Origin: Rallus limicola | Lineage: Eukaryota; Chordata; Aves; Gruiformes; Rallidae | DNA length: 64,000 nucleotides | Reading direction: 5' to 3' | Assembly (NCBI GenBank): GCA_022605955.1 | Contig: JAKCOZ010000020.1 | Span: 3,709,001 to 3,773,000 of the forward strand | Part shown: positions 35,986-48,634 of the stretch, piece after piece | Layout: the number at the start of each line of letters is the position of its first letter | How positions within the stretch are numbered: the first letter of the stretch is position 1 | Made by a program: the position numbers and the translations under genes | Notes under the pieces: model-generated | Told to the model about the DNA's origin: nothing | Seen by the model: the letters and a program-made list of their open reading frames with translations, nothing else | The model's database searches: none

Positions 35986-38900
35986 TTTAATTCAATTACC
36001 ACTGGGAGTATGGAGACCCAGCAATGCAGCTGAATCAGAAAAACTTGGTGACACTATATACAGAAAATCCTGATGAGAACTCTTAGCCTGCTAACATGCA
36101 TATGAAGCACTGTGTCATACTGGTTTGAAAAGCTTAAAGAAAGTCAAGAAGCAGCACCATGTAGGAATAAATGCCTTGCCTGCACATAAGACATCTGATC
36201 GTAGACTGTGTTTGAAAAGTGAGCACTAAGGTTGAGATCAGCTTTTTGACTCTGTCTAGATGAATCATCGTGTTGTCCATCTCTGAAATGAAATCAACCA
36301 GTAGCACATCAATGCTGTCTTCCAAACATGAACTGAAATATTTGAGTATCCCTGGGAAGGCAATTTTTTCTTGACTCAACACTTGGCCATCTAACCTTGA
36401 GATGTTACATGTTGTAAACGTGATATACTACTGCAATAAAAGCAGGGAAAGTGTCTGAAATTCAAAGTGAGAAGCAGTGGGAGGAGGATTTTTCCCCCAC
36501 CTTACTCTATCATTTTGATTTTTAAAAATAAAATCCCCCCAAACGATCTTGCACTACAGAAGTAGTTATCTTGTACCTATCTGAAGTTGCTTAAATTGAT
36601 ACATAATGCTAATCTCCCCCAGGACATTTCACATCCCCTTTGCCCAAATGCAAAGGTGTAAGTGAAAACTTCATGCAGGTTCTATATGGAGCCTTTCTTC
36701 CCTCACTGAGAGCTCAGTGACTTCAGGTATGTATGAAATCAGAACTCAGCTAAGGGTGCTGGGCTGCTTGCACTTCTGACATTTCTTCAGGCAGATGTTA
36801 AGAGAGATGGCTACACATCTGTGAATGTAGGGTGTTGGCTTTCTGTGTCTAAAAAACATCTTCAAAATTCATCATGGCTAGGACCCATCACTCAATACAG
36901 GCACTTTCAAACAATTTAACTGATCAAATCCAGGGCAACACAATATCAGATTCTAGATATCCTTTGCTTATGTATTTCTGCGTGATTCACTTTTTTCCTC
37001 TTAGTAAGCTGTTAATTAACATATTAATATGCACTTCTGTGATGTACTTTGAGAAGACTCAAAGCAACACAAAGGTCTTTTCCAACTGAAACCATTCTAT
37101 GACAGGAGATGTGTTGCTACTTAGGCCATTTCTGATCTTGATTCCAGCCTTCCTATTCCAAGCCCCTGAGAGCCTACAACATGTCCACTGCCAAACAGTT
37201 GCTACTTTAGGTATCATCAGCCCCAGGTGTTTGTTCCTACCCCAGTACAGTGGGTGCTCTTCTGCAGGGATCTTGAGGAAACCAAAATCACCAGGTGCTT
37301 CTAGTGCTAGCATTAGTATTACTGCTCATCTGAAACTAAATGATAAGACAGACATTAAATTACTTTCAGGTAACACCTCCGTTGAACTGAGAGAACAAGG
37401 GAAGAAAAATGGGCATATCTGAGTGAAGAATTATTGATCTTGAGCTACTAAAAAGCCACATTTGGCAAATCAGGGCAACAGAGGGGAAGTTCAACTGAGG
37501 AACACGTTACTCTGTACCACAGCAGTGGGTGAAGAGGTATTCTCCTATCCAAACATAAAACTGAGCACTTTACAGGGAATAAAGAGGGGGAAGAGAGTAA
37601 ACCCCTCATCCCCTCAGGAGTGCAAGGCAACTTTCTTAAAAATAACCCAGAACTTTCTATAAAAGAGCATGAGTTATTCACAACAGTGCTTTATTTGCAG
37701 TTGTTGCAGCTGCTGCTCTGGGCCACGACTGTTGCTTTGATGATCAGTTAGGAGATGGTGTTGTCATTTTCTGTAGTAGGCTTAAGATTAAGGATAGCAT
37801 TGCTGAGTCACAGCCATCAGCAGTTTGTACTATCTGGTGTGCCCTCAACACACTAGAAATTCTGTATCAATACACCAGAACACCAGCCACAAGTTTTAAA
37901 TACATTTCTAAACTTCACAGGTGGGCTGACAGTGCTTGAGCATGTAAAATTCATACCTTCCAAAGACAAGCTCAGATCCAAATACATAATGTTAAAAAAT
38001 ACATATATCCTTAAGCCTATTGCATGAGTTTGGGGGGGTTGGAGTGGGGTGGGGTTGGTCTGGGACTTTGTTCTGAAATGCCTGAAGTAGGCATTAATGT
38101 ATCATGCTCTGAACGGGAATCAGATGAAGATAAGTAGAACTGTAGGAGTGAAATACTACCTACTGTCATGGCAGAAGAATTTGCTGGTTTCAGATGTCTA
38201 CAGAATTGCCATGGTTCCCTCCTATTGAGGAAACCCAAAGTTTCAGAACTGTCTTAATGAGATTCAAATGTTCCCTCATGTTCCTAATATAATCCATATA
38301 TTCTCCTGTTCAATTACAGAAGGCTGCCTCTGTCTTTCCTACTCTCTTTATCATAAACAGCTGAATGCTGGAAGCAAATAAAGGAAACCAACATAGAAAC
38401 CTGTCCTGAGTTTTTAAAAAATGGTTTTATTTGAAAGTGTTGGCTTTTGGATAGCAAGAGAGATTCAAAGCCCAGCTTTACGAGTCCTGGGGGAACACCA
38501 CAGACAATCAGAATTTGCACAACTCTACTTTCAGTTAACCTCATTAATACAGAATTACCTCAGTGGCCACAGTAGGGGCTGATACAGAAATTTATGGAAT
38601 TTCAGAAAAAAAAAAAATCAATCCTGCTTCTAACTGAAGATTCTCTCTACAAAGGACAGAAAAAAAGTAGATGAACCAGGGCAAGAGGGGAAACTTTCCC
38701 CCACCCTACCCCAAATGCAGGAACACAACCCTCCTTTATTTTCAGAACTCCTCAGGTTTCTAAGCTTCTTACACTGTTCACTCCTGCCCCCAAATCTGTC
38801 TATAAATCGCTCTGTAATGTCAAGATGGGGCATAAATTACAGCAAGTTCTTCAGGACAGACCCTGACTTTCAGGAAGCAAGACCTGTCTGGGACCCCTAA

Positions 38901-41900
38901 TGCTCTATTAAGATATGATGCTTCTACAAATATCTTGTATGTAATGGAAAACATTAAAGAACTGATAGCCACTTGTTAATTACTTTTTAAAGAGGAACCT
39001 AAATAATCTTATTTAAAACCCAAAACACGCAACACCAGCCAAAGGAGAGCTTCTAACACTGTTTAGCCCTGCTTTAGGTGTAAGCTGTAATGGCTGTTTG
39101 AAGCACTAAGGACAGACTACAACTTCAGTGCTGATCCAGATGTTGTGCTTGAAACATTCTTCCACTGCTGTGGCCCAGACTGTGATTTCTGTTCTGCTCT
39201 TGCTCTTCTCCCACCATACCTGGCTCTCAAATCCTATAACTCTCACATATTTTTTTCAATATATATATTAAACATATAAAAGTGCATCCCTATGTTATAT
39301 AAATAGTGATTTCACTATTCCCTGGCATACCAGAACTAGGACAGACTCTTTATTATACAAAGCCAAGATAATTCTCAGCCATCAAATAAACCACTATACC
39401 TATATTTAAATAAATTTTGAGATTTCTTCTTATTGCAGCTTAATAGGATAGGTTACACAACTGTTTTGCTTCTGTCCTCTTTGCTCAACTTTGCTTCTCA
39501 ATTATCTTTCCTCCTCACCCCTTCTTTTTTATACTGGTCCATAAGCCCAGCTAGGTGTTGGGCATGTAAAGGCTGGAGTCTTCCCTGCAGCAAAAGAATG
39601 AGAATTGTTTTACTGACCATGGGTTGGGTAAACATATGATACAGTCTTGAACCTTCCAGACAGAGCCAAGTGTCAATGCTCAGACACACATGAAAAATGA
39701 GAAGATAATCAAAGGTACCTGTGGGTCATAGCCAGAGCAAGATAAACCATCTACTACAACACAGTTTGCTAGAACACAAGCTTGCACATGGCTGCAAAGC
39801 TTGTTGGAAATCACAAGCTGCTTAAAGCAGCACCAGAAAAATCCCTCCTAAAATATACTGCTCCTTTACTACAGGTTTTCCTTACAAGCTATGGATTTTG
39901 CACTATACATTGAAGAGTTGAGGGAGAAATAGAAGGCTTAGTGGAAAATGGCTTTGCAAATAGAACAGCCAGTGTGTCAAAGTGTCCAAGGCAGCAGGAA
40001 AGCCAATATGAATTTAAGGATGTTTTACTGCCATAGTTCTTGCTGATGTCAAATCAAAGAAGAGCAACTGCTTTCTCTAATCCTTGGCCAAATTCCCAAG
40101 TAGTAACAAGAAATTAGCCGTAACAGTGACTTGATATGGGCCTTATCACCACAATCAGTAGTTTCAGCCCCACTCCAGGCTCACTGAAGAGTTCAGCACT
40201 GTCATGTTAACAGACAAAGGTGTGAGATTTGTTCATCATAACATGGAAGTCAGTAGCAAGACAGGAAAGTAAGATAAAGTCTCTAATTTCATGCAGGTAC
40301 CAGAAGAGGTGACAGAGGGACTGCACACTCTCCCTGGGCCATGGAGTGGTAATGAACAGCACTGCTACATATTCCCCAGTAGAAGAAACCACAGCATTAA
40401 GGAACTAGAGTTCAAATTTAGCTGGTTTACTCTAACTACATCAGTCTGTAGCTTCTGGTCATTTCTCAGAGGACAGAAATCCAATGTGGAAACCAACAAA
40501 CCTGCTGTATTACCAGCTTGGTTGCTTGCTTTTGAGTGGTTCTGGGATTTGGCCTAAACTTATAACTGTAAAAGGAGATGGATGTCCCAACTGAGAAGAG
40601 TTAACAGATGAAGAAATAACGTAGGCTGATTAAGCTCAACCAGGACTACAAAAGTTTTAATTGGAAAAAAAGAGGGGGCTTATTACAGACAGAAAACAAA
40701 AATCAATCACACAAACCCCATAATTAAGTACAAGGTAATTTTTCCCCTATCCACATAAAAATCTATACAACCAGATAACAGCATCATCAAGGGAGACAGA
40801 ACAGCAGAATTCCTTACTGGTCCAAACCATCCACACAATTTGATCTCTTGACTTGTGTTCCAGTGCAGAGATCCATAAACAGACAGAACCTCCTGTTTGT
40901 GCTGCTCCACCCAGCCCTTGAACGGGAATTTCTGATACTGAATCCAAAATTAAAGTAAAACTGCTTAACCTCTGTATTTCACTACCTGACCTTCAAAGCT
41001 GATAAAAGCATATTTTTTCCCTTAAAAAGAAATAAAGCCATTAGGGAGCCAGGAAGTGCTTTATCTTCATCTCATGACTCTCATCCAAAAGCCTGCATTA
41101 CGTTTTTCTCTCTCATTTGTGCCAGTTTGGTAATGTGATTAAGGGATGGTATTACTGGCTCCAGCATGGCCCCTACACAAAAGAGCAGAAACTTGCCTTG
41201 CCTTCTAAAAGAGGAAAATCTATTTTAAAGATATATTATAATTAAAATGGCATCGGTCTGAAGACTCAAAGGAAAATCCTGTAATGATTTCACATCAGTA
41301 TGTGCCAACATAACAGTGCTGAAGCAACAGCATTTGGATTTCTTTCATGCATAAGTATCAAGACAAGTCTCCTACAGGCTAATTGTATGGTGCCATCTTT
41401 TACATGATTCACATGCAGAAGCAGTTTCTTTCAGGATAGGTTGTATTTTGTACACTCATGTGTTACAAAACCAGGTATTAATGTCTTCAATAACTGGATC
41501 TTCCATTTAATTAGAAGTGTGTGAAAGTGTAGGGGAACATAGGAGGGTTTAGACTTCCAAGGGGTTGTTTTTAATAGAGTAAAATCACCTGCTTTGAGGA
41601 GAGTGTAATTTGCAGAGGAACAACCTATCTCCTGCCATGCTAGAGCTGTGACCCTATTTCACTTCCCACCAAAGGCCTTTACAGAGAAATTATTTTTGCA
41701 GGAAAAAGAGTCAGCAAATTATTAGAACTATTTGGTTAAGTTCAACAAATGTAGCAGAGATGGTTTATTTAATCTTTAATTAAAGATAATGATGACTCAT
41801 CAGAAAGATAAACAGAAAACTAAAACTATTCTCTCGATACAACCACAATGCATCATGCAAGATGCACACCAGGTGCTCTGCAACATCTGGGCTGCAAGAA

Positions 41901-41908
41901 CAACAGCC
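35986..41908. other. Long single-copy stretch with one tiny CR1 remnant
   Basis: Apart from the 33-bp CR1 tip at 37071-37103, I recognise no repeat family, RNA gene or coding frame. Open frames reach 107 codons (37099-37422) and have no recognisable domain. A short G-rich run (gggggggttggagtggggtg) lies near 38031-38050. Confidence 0.5.
37071..37103 (+). repeat. CR1 LINE, terminal 33-bp remnant
   Basis: The words aaaggtcttttccaactgaa and accattctatgac match the extreme 3' tip of a CR1 element in plus orientation. It is very short, so it is either an extreme 5' truncation or a chance likeness. Confidence 0.65.
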
Positions 41909-41994
41909 TGACTTGGCTGGTCCTGTGTGGAGCCAGGAGTTGGACTCAGTGATGCTTATGGGTCCCTTCCAGCTCAGCATATTCTATGATTTTC
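41909..41994 (+). repeat. CR1 LINE, short 3' end fragment
   Basis: The sequence gtcctgtgtggagccaggag is followed by ttggactcagtgatgcttat, gggtcccttccagctcagca and tattctatgattttc. This is a CR1 3' untranslated end of a subfamily different from the other copies here. No ORF2 is left. Confidence 0.88.
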
Positions 41995-42547
41995 TGGACA
42001 TAGTAATTCCATCAGTACCCAACAGTGGCAGAGCAAATCACATCCACATGACTGCAATTTGTCATTGAGTGTGAAGAAGCCAGGCTTTGCTGGAAGCAAG
42101 ATTTCATCCACAAGTTTATGCATTTGTCTGTTGAACATTTTAATCTCTAATGCCTGCAGAAGGTTTTGAGGCAATATCTCTCACTTAGCATTTCTATGAG
42201 CTAGCAGACATTCAGTTCAGGCATTCTTTGGCTTGCTAGAAAGACAAAGTTTCAACCTAAATATTTATGCTGCCTCTACTGAGGTCTCTACTTAACAATA
42301 CTTCTAGTTCTTGCAGCTATTGCTTGACTCCAGGTTTTAGGAGGTTGTGTGGCACTATCTAGGATACAAATGTTAATTTGCTGGTTTGCTGGGGGAGGTT
42401 ACAAAGACGCAGGTTTTATCACTTGACTTTTTCCATCTCTTCTATGTTTAGATTATCTGTGCTTTTACAATCCCAAATGCTGAATGCTCTCTGCAGCTGC
42501 ATAATGTATCACAGATGCACAGTAAGCTCCTCTCTATATAGCAGCAT
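41995..42547. other. Short unique stretch
   Basis: Nothing is recognised between the CR1 fragment and the MIR-type SINE. Confidence 0.5.
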
Positions 42548-42715
42548 TGTGTCACAGCATGGTGCAATGGATGGGAAGCTATTCCTGGATATGATACCAA
42601 CTTCTTGTGTGACATTGGATGAGGTCTCTTAACCTCTCTGTTCTTCATCCTTCTTCTCCAAAATGCTGATGATAATATAAACCCACTTGATTGCAAAGAA
42701 CTTTGAAATCAAAGG
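42548..42715 (+). repeat. MIR-type SINE, nearly full length
   Basis: From 42548, cacagcatggtgcaatggat resembles the tRNA-derived head of MIR/CORE-SINEs, including the A-box-like part. It is followed by cttgtgtgacattggatgag, tctcttaacctctctgttct and ccaaaatgctgatgataata, which correspond to the MIR landmarks gtgtgaccttggg, cttaacctctctg and gtaaaatggggataata. The last part, ttgcaaagaactttgaaatc, corresponds to the 3' region (gtaaagtgctttgagat) seen in reptile copies. Head, core and tail are in the right order, so this is an old but nearly complete copy. Confidence 0.72.
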
Positions 42716-45700
42716 AGATTTCAAAAGAAATGCTATTTATTTCTCTACCAAAACATTCACATCTGTGATGAAAGAATCCACTGCTCTCCATATCATCCAG
42801 CACTGAGATGTTGGGTTTTTTCCACCTCAGTTTTCTTTCCAGCTCCCTTACTTCCTCCATCTCTCCCACTCTCACTACAGACTTTGAAATTTGGCCATAA
42901 TGTTTGGGGGTTTTCTTTGTTTGGGTCTTTTTTTATATGTATGTATGAACATCTGGTCTAAAATCTGGAGTTTCAGTAAACCCTGGATCCCAGTTATCAT
43001 TTAACTATTCAGAGAAATCCCCTAACTTAATCCAAACCTGCTATGCTTATCTGTATCCATTGCTAATATGTCCCTTTCACAAAAGCCTCACCCAAAGCTC
43101 TCTAAAATCTGTAATATCACAGCATGACCAAAGCAAGCAGAATCTGTCCTCTGTGCTGTGAGGCTGGAGAATGAAACTGGGACCCAGCTGCACAGCGGTT
43201 AGGTTGGAAGACCATGAAATAGAAACACTTCTGCTTACTGTGGTGCTGACCCTGAGCCATGCATGACTTTTTTCTCTGACCTGAGAATGGCACTGATCCC
43301 ATAAACACTAAATAACACTTGAAAGCCCACTCAAACCAAGGAAAAACAGCCATGGGATTGACTCCCCTGCATTTTAAACAGACCTCTTGACAAGAGAGGA
43401 GCCTATCAAAGCTTTACCATTCTTCCTCAATGTATATAAACTATCACCTACCAGCACTCCATAGGACATTACTCAGGTATTCAAATTAATAACAACAAAA
43501 AAAAACCCCAAAAACCAAGAGGTTGTGCTGCAATTTCTCCTCTTGGGATGTCAGAATTCTCTCTACTTTGGTGAGCACCCCTGTCAAGAACTTTAATGGC
43601 CAAAAAAGAATCAATAAGAAATCATTTGGTCCTTCTATACATTTAAGCAAAGGGCAGAATTATTTTGGAGAAGGGTGAAATGATGACAGTGCCAGTTTCA
43701 GAGCAAGCAAATTACTGTGAGACCAAGAGTGAAGCTGTTCTCCCAAAGAGTATCTACTTTGACTTCAATACTTGTTATCTGAAGATGCTGTTATCAAGTT
43801 GGTCTTAAGGGATAACCCTGCAGCAGACAGCAGGCATACCTGACATGCAAGTATGAAACACAGTAAATTTGTGTATATAAGATTGGCAAATCTTATACAT
43901 CTGTATCATCAAATACAAAACCACAGCCACAGATGATGGAGCCTGTTTATCTACCAGGGCACTTGACAACATATAGTTAAACTGTCTGTGCAGGTGTAAA
44001 TGGGTAACTCTCCATTTAAACTGCTGCTGCTGCAAGATTCAGATAACCAAATAGGCCAGGTAAAAATCTAATAACTGCTTATTTTATTACTCCATCAATA
44101 GTTAAGAAGATGGACAGCCACATGAGAAGAATTATTACAAGTTATTGGGATTTGTAAGGGAAAAGATGGGAAAATTGAGAAAAAAGCATGCTCAGTAGTA
44201 ATAAAAAAATAGAGCAATCATTTGCAGACATAACCAATGAGGACCTAGCACAGCCAGTGATTTCTGGCCCAAATTATGTCCAGACATCACCCCTGGAAAG
44301 GTGTCACTGGCTGCAGTCTAGTTCCACAGTAAACATGAAATGGAGCAGATTTTGTTGACTATCTTCAAGATCTTTGTAATTTTGTCTTTCTTATTCAAGG
44401 ACAATTGGTTTCCACCACACTTGGAAACTAAATGCTTTCCAGCAACAAAAAGTGACCTGGAAAAAAACCCTTAAGTGCACAACACTCTGGGAACAGCAGG
44501 AACACAACTGCAAAGACAGAGGCAGCCCCAGGAGAATACTTCAAATTGCAAAAGGAACATAAGGCATTTTTAAAGGATATTAAAAAGTAAAAGCTCAGAA
44601 CTAGAACTTCATGAGTAACTGAGTTGGGGTTTGCTGGTCAGACTACACCACTAACAAAGGTAAAATTATTGCTGTCAACATCAAATGGTTTAGGAGGTTT
44701 TTGTTACCTGAATTCAGGGGGAAAAAAAAAAAAGCTACTGGATGAATTATTTAATTTTTTTCCCTTCCCATAAAGCAAAAGGCTCTGCTTCATTTTCAGG
44801 TTGTTCAGCTCTCTCAAAGTAAAATTTGACATATTAATTTCTTTGGCTGCCTCAGTGTTGTGCTCTTCACTGAACACATCGTTTTGCCAAGAATTTCAGC
44901 CAAACTCAGCTCCTAATAATCCTGAGCTATAAACACCACAACAATGAAGTTTTTTTCCATTATTGGAAAGAGGGAGCTATATAGCATTTCATAGAAAGAG
45001 TAGTAGAGGCAAGAGCAGAACTCTTTATAGAACTGTAGCTACAGAAAGAAAATAAAAGATGTGAGGTAGGAAAGACAATATGGCATTTAAACAGCACATC
45101 TATGAAGCAGCAAGGAAGAGGTTTTAAATGACCATAGCTTGTGAGTCTTCAGATTGTATCTCACCAGAAAAATCAGCCTCTAGCCTATGAAAAATCAGTC
45201 ATAAGAATTGGATGTTTTAGAGCACTTAGAGGAAAAAGCTTATTCTCCTGATGACTCTGAACTTTCATCATAGATGGTAGAACCCCCATTTATCTATTCA
45301 AATGGACCAACCATATCCCATTACATTCATGAGAATCATAAGGCAGGGAGAGTTCAGACTTATACATTTTCTGTCCTCATTTACAATGCCAGGCTCCATT
45401 TTTTTTTGCTTCTTGGTAGAACATGAACTGTCCTAGGAATGGTATCATAAATGAAAAATACTTGACTTTGTCATTTTGTATCACCCTGTGCTACCAACAG
45501 AATAGTTTTCTGTGATGGTATAATACCTTCTAGCAGCCATGAGCATTTTTTCAGTTCAAAGCTGTTAATAGAATATTCCTACTTCATATATTTTCTGTTG
45601 ATGGTGTATGAACTAATCACATTTTCATCTTATCTCTGCCACATGAAACAAAGCTAGTCTTTAGACACATTAGTTTCCAGCCAAGATTTTTCCAACCTGA

Positions 45701-47329
45701 AAACATCTGATTCACAGGCCAAGCACTTTGGTTGATGCTACAAACTGGAGTTATGATTATCATTTCAACTATGTTAAAAATCATACTGGCTTCAAGAGTA
45801 ACACTTGGTCCTGCTCAGTCCTTCCAAAAGGCAACTGCTTGATTCTTAGGCTTTATGCCCTACACAGATGGGATTACTGCTTTGATAACAGAGTTAATTT
45901 TATCCATACCTTGATGTCATGACTGATCATAGATTGTTTGTTATAGGTGAATGCTGGCAAAATTCATCTCAACATTTTGTTTTGCTGGACTACAATGAGG
46001 AGGACTGGTGGTAATGTGCAGGTTGGTCTCTTCCATGCCTGACATTTTTTCTGTGAATTTCTACCTGCTTCCAAATTGCTGGGGTTTTTTTTGGTTTTTT
46101 GCAACAGTTTCAGAGCATTTTCCTACTTGAAGTTAAATGGGAGCTTTTCAAATGACTTCCAGCTGAGCAATGGGAAAATCAGTTCTAGTCAGAGGAGCAT
46201 CACTAACCATTCGATGTATGATGCAAAATCCCATTGCTCACAGCAGGGAAGTAATTTTGGCAATGAGTGAGAAAAAAGACAGTCCTGTATCCCCATCATC
46301 CTGGTAAAGATACAGAAGCAGGTTTCAGTGCTGAGTTCACACATTTTAGTAACAATTTTGCAAGACAGACTTGGCAACTACTTCGTAATAATTTAAAAGA
46401 CCAGTTTATCTGTAGTGACTATTCACCTGGGACACCCCTTTGTAGTTTCTCAGATTAGGTATGATGTAAAACTCCTCCTGTTAGACTGTCTTATGTTGGT
46501 TATAAAAGGAAAGGCTTCCAAAATCATAGTAAAACCTACCCAGATTTTAAAAGGTATTAAACCACCTAAAAATCTAGAAAAGGATGTAACAGATAATACA
46601 GTTTAAGAAGAGACAGACACTCATTTCATGCTGGGTATCTTATACTTCTCTTCAGCCATCTCAAAGATAACCTTCTAAAAAAACAATTTGAAGTTAGTTA
46701 ACAGAAATATAAAATAGTTTCTTAATACCATATTCAGCTTCTTGGGGAACAGATGAGTTTTCATCATGGTTAAATTAAACTGGGTTAGAAAGTGGTGCTT
46801 AGGGTTTCCTCATGCAGCAGTAGAGTCTAGCAACCCTTCCTCAGAATCAAAACAAAAATGATGTGAATTAACAAAATAAAAAAAACCCAAAAGCTTCAAA
46901 TAATGGAAAATTATATTTTAGACTTCTTTGTCTAGTCCTTGAATGACTATAAGAGGTAAAATTGTCCATAACTTCTAAGTCTTTGCAAAAGTAAAAACGG
47001 CAGCACAGCCAAAAGAGGTGAGAGAAGAGATGCTGCAATGACAGGTCACCTTTAAGCATGTGCTATTAAAAAGAAAAAGTGCTAAACTATACTCTGAGAG
47101 CAGCAGTATCTCTACTTTGCCATTTCTCCACTGTGGTGATCAGGAAGTTCTGTCAGGGACGTTGCTACCCCTGACTCTGAAGCTTACCTCCTAGGTCATG
47201 TTCAAATGATAAACCCAAGCACAGAGCAGTAACACATGCCCTTCTCTCTTATTCTGCTATTTGTACTACAGATATTTTCAGGATGTTTTTATCCCATGGG
47301 AAGAGAAATAGGAAGGGGGCAGCAATGTG
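42716..47329. other. Single-copy AT-rich DNA
   Basis: No gene or repeat family is recognised. It contains low-complexity T/G-rich sequence at 42902-42945, an A/C-rich patch at 43490-43520, and an A12 run at 44722-44733. Confidence 0.5.
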
Positions 47330-47600
47330 ATTTTGTGTGGTTCCCAGTCTGAGTGGCATGATCATTTGTCTTTTGTTACTGTGGAAATCGCTGCATGGAG
47401 AAGCGGTGCGTGGGCGGCCAATTAAAACGTCAATAAAAGTAAATACATTTATAAAGAGGTCATGTCCATGCATTATGCAACGAGCAAAAAAACCCAACTT
47501 ATATTTGTATCATGCTAATTAAATTGACATGGTTATTGCAAATCATTTTGTTTCACCTGGAGCTGTAATTAAGTGACACCACTTAATGAGAAGGAACCAG
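47330..47600. promoter_or_regulatory. Candidate conserved enhancer-like block, CpG-retaining and homeobox-rich
   Basis: About six CpGs are kept between 47385 and 47485 (aatcgct, agcggtgcgtgggcggcc, aacgtc, caacgag) in a region otherwise almost free of CpG. Around them lie ccaattaaaacgtcaataaa, a C/EBP-like ttatgcaacg (47474-47482), catgctaattaaattgac, ttattgcaaatcatt (octamer-like) and a TAATTA core. At 47568-47587 an 8-bp inverted repeat, attaagtg-acac-cacttaat, places two NK2-type aagtg/cactt half-sites face to face. No coding frame, splice structure or repeat explains it. I infer a developmental enhancer; conservation must be tested. Confidence 0.4.
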
Positions 47601-48249
47601 CACTGACTGAACATGCTTCTGTAGTAGAGCTCCTCTGACAATGAAAGATGTTTCTGTTTACATCTCTCTTCATTTCACATTCCAAATGCCAATGTCTTTC
47701 CAGTGAGGAAGACACTGCTTTTTTAAAATAAACATTTATGGGCATGTGTAATTTGATGCAGCCTTTAACCTAGCTATTTCACTATTTTGCATACTAAAAT
47801 CTTTGACATAATCTACACTAAAACTTTCCTAAAGATACATTTTTAAAAGTAAAGCATCAAAGCAACCAACCCAAAAGTTTTACTTGCCTTGCTGGTATGT
47901 TTTACTTAATCTGGCCATACAAGGCACAATTCTGTTCTCTTTCATGGCAATTTTTCTGGGATTATTGCACACTTAGAGCAGATATTCACAAATCACTGTG
48001 GCACTACAAGTCCCAGAGAAAGAACTTCAAAACTATCTGTATGAGGTTTTATACAGCATCCAGAGACAAGAGAGAGATACTAACAAAGCTCAACATCACT
48101 AGTACTTTCTCCTCTGATTCCTTTGCTTTAAGCCAACCTTCCACCTGAAAACACAACACACACCAAGTTTATTTTAAGGTTCAGCAACAGCTTCTGCTGA
48201 CATCTTCTGCCACTATGTGGAAGTGTGATGGATGGCAGTAAGGAGACAG

Positions 48250-48435
48250 AAATGAGGCTTCAAAGGATTTCGCCGGCATCAGCCACACCAACCATATGTC
48301 CCTAATTTGCATAGCCAAACTTGGCAGAATTCTTTTATTACGGTTCATTTTGTGGTCTCTGCAGATCCCATAAATATTTTCCTACACAGAGAAGCCTTGC
48401 CACATTAATTATTATAGGATTGCTTTGCTAGGCAA
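48250..48435. promoter_or_regulatory. Candidate conserved enhancer-like block with POU octamer
   Basis: A perfect octamer in reverse, ATTTGCAT, lies at 48305-48312. It is followed by a TTGGC half-site of the NFI type (aacttggcag) and attaattatta near 48402-48413. Retained CpGs (tttcgccggc, tacggtt) stand out against the background. It lies about 650 bp from the block at 47330-47600, so the two may form one regulatory cluster. Motif evidence only. Confidence 0.33.
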
Positions 48436-48585
48436 ACTGGAACACTGCCAGAGATCTAATAATTTGCCATCCCAGCGCCTAATATTCAGAACAACTGAGC
48501 TACAAGATGTATCTGGAATAGCCTACTGGATCTTTCAAGTACATCCTCAAATTTGGATATCCAATGTTTTTTGGGTTTTGGGGTG

Positions 48586-48634
48586 GGTTTTTTTTAATGC
48601 TGGTTTTTTTTAATGCTGTTTTTTTTTTTTTATG
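48586..48634. repeat. Three-copy tandem repeat (T8-13 + aatgctg unit)
   Basis: The unit ggttttttttaatgct occurs twice almost exactly and a third time as gttttttttttttatgct, giving a 16-18 bp period over 49 bp. It is preceded by a T/G-rich tract from about 48567. Confidence 0.85.
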
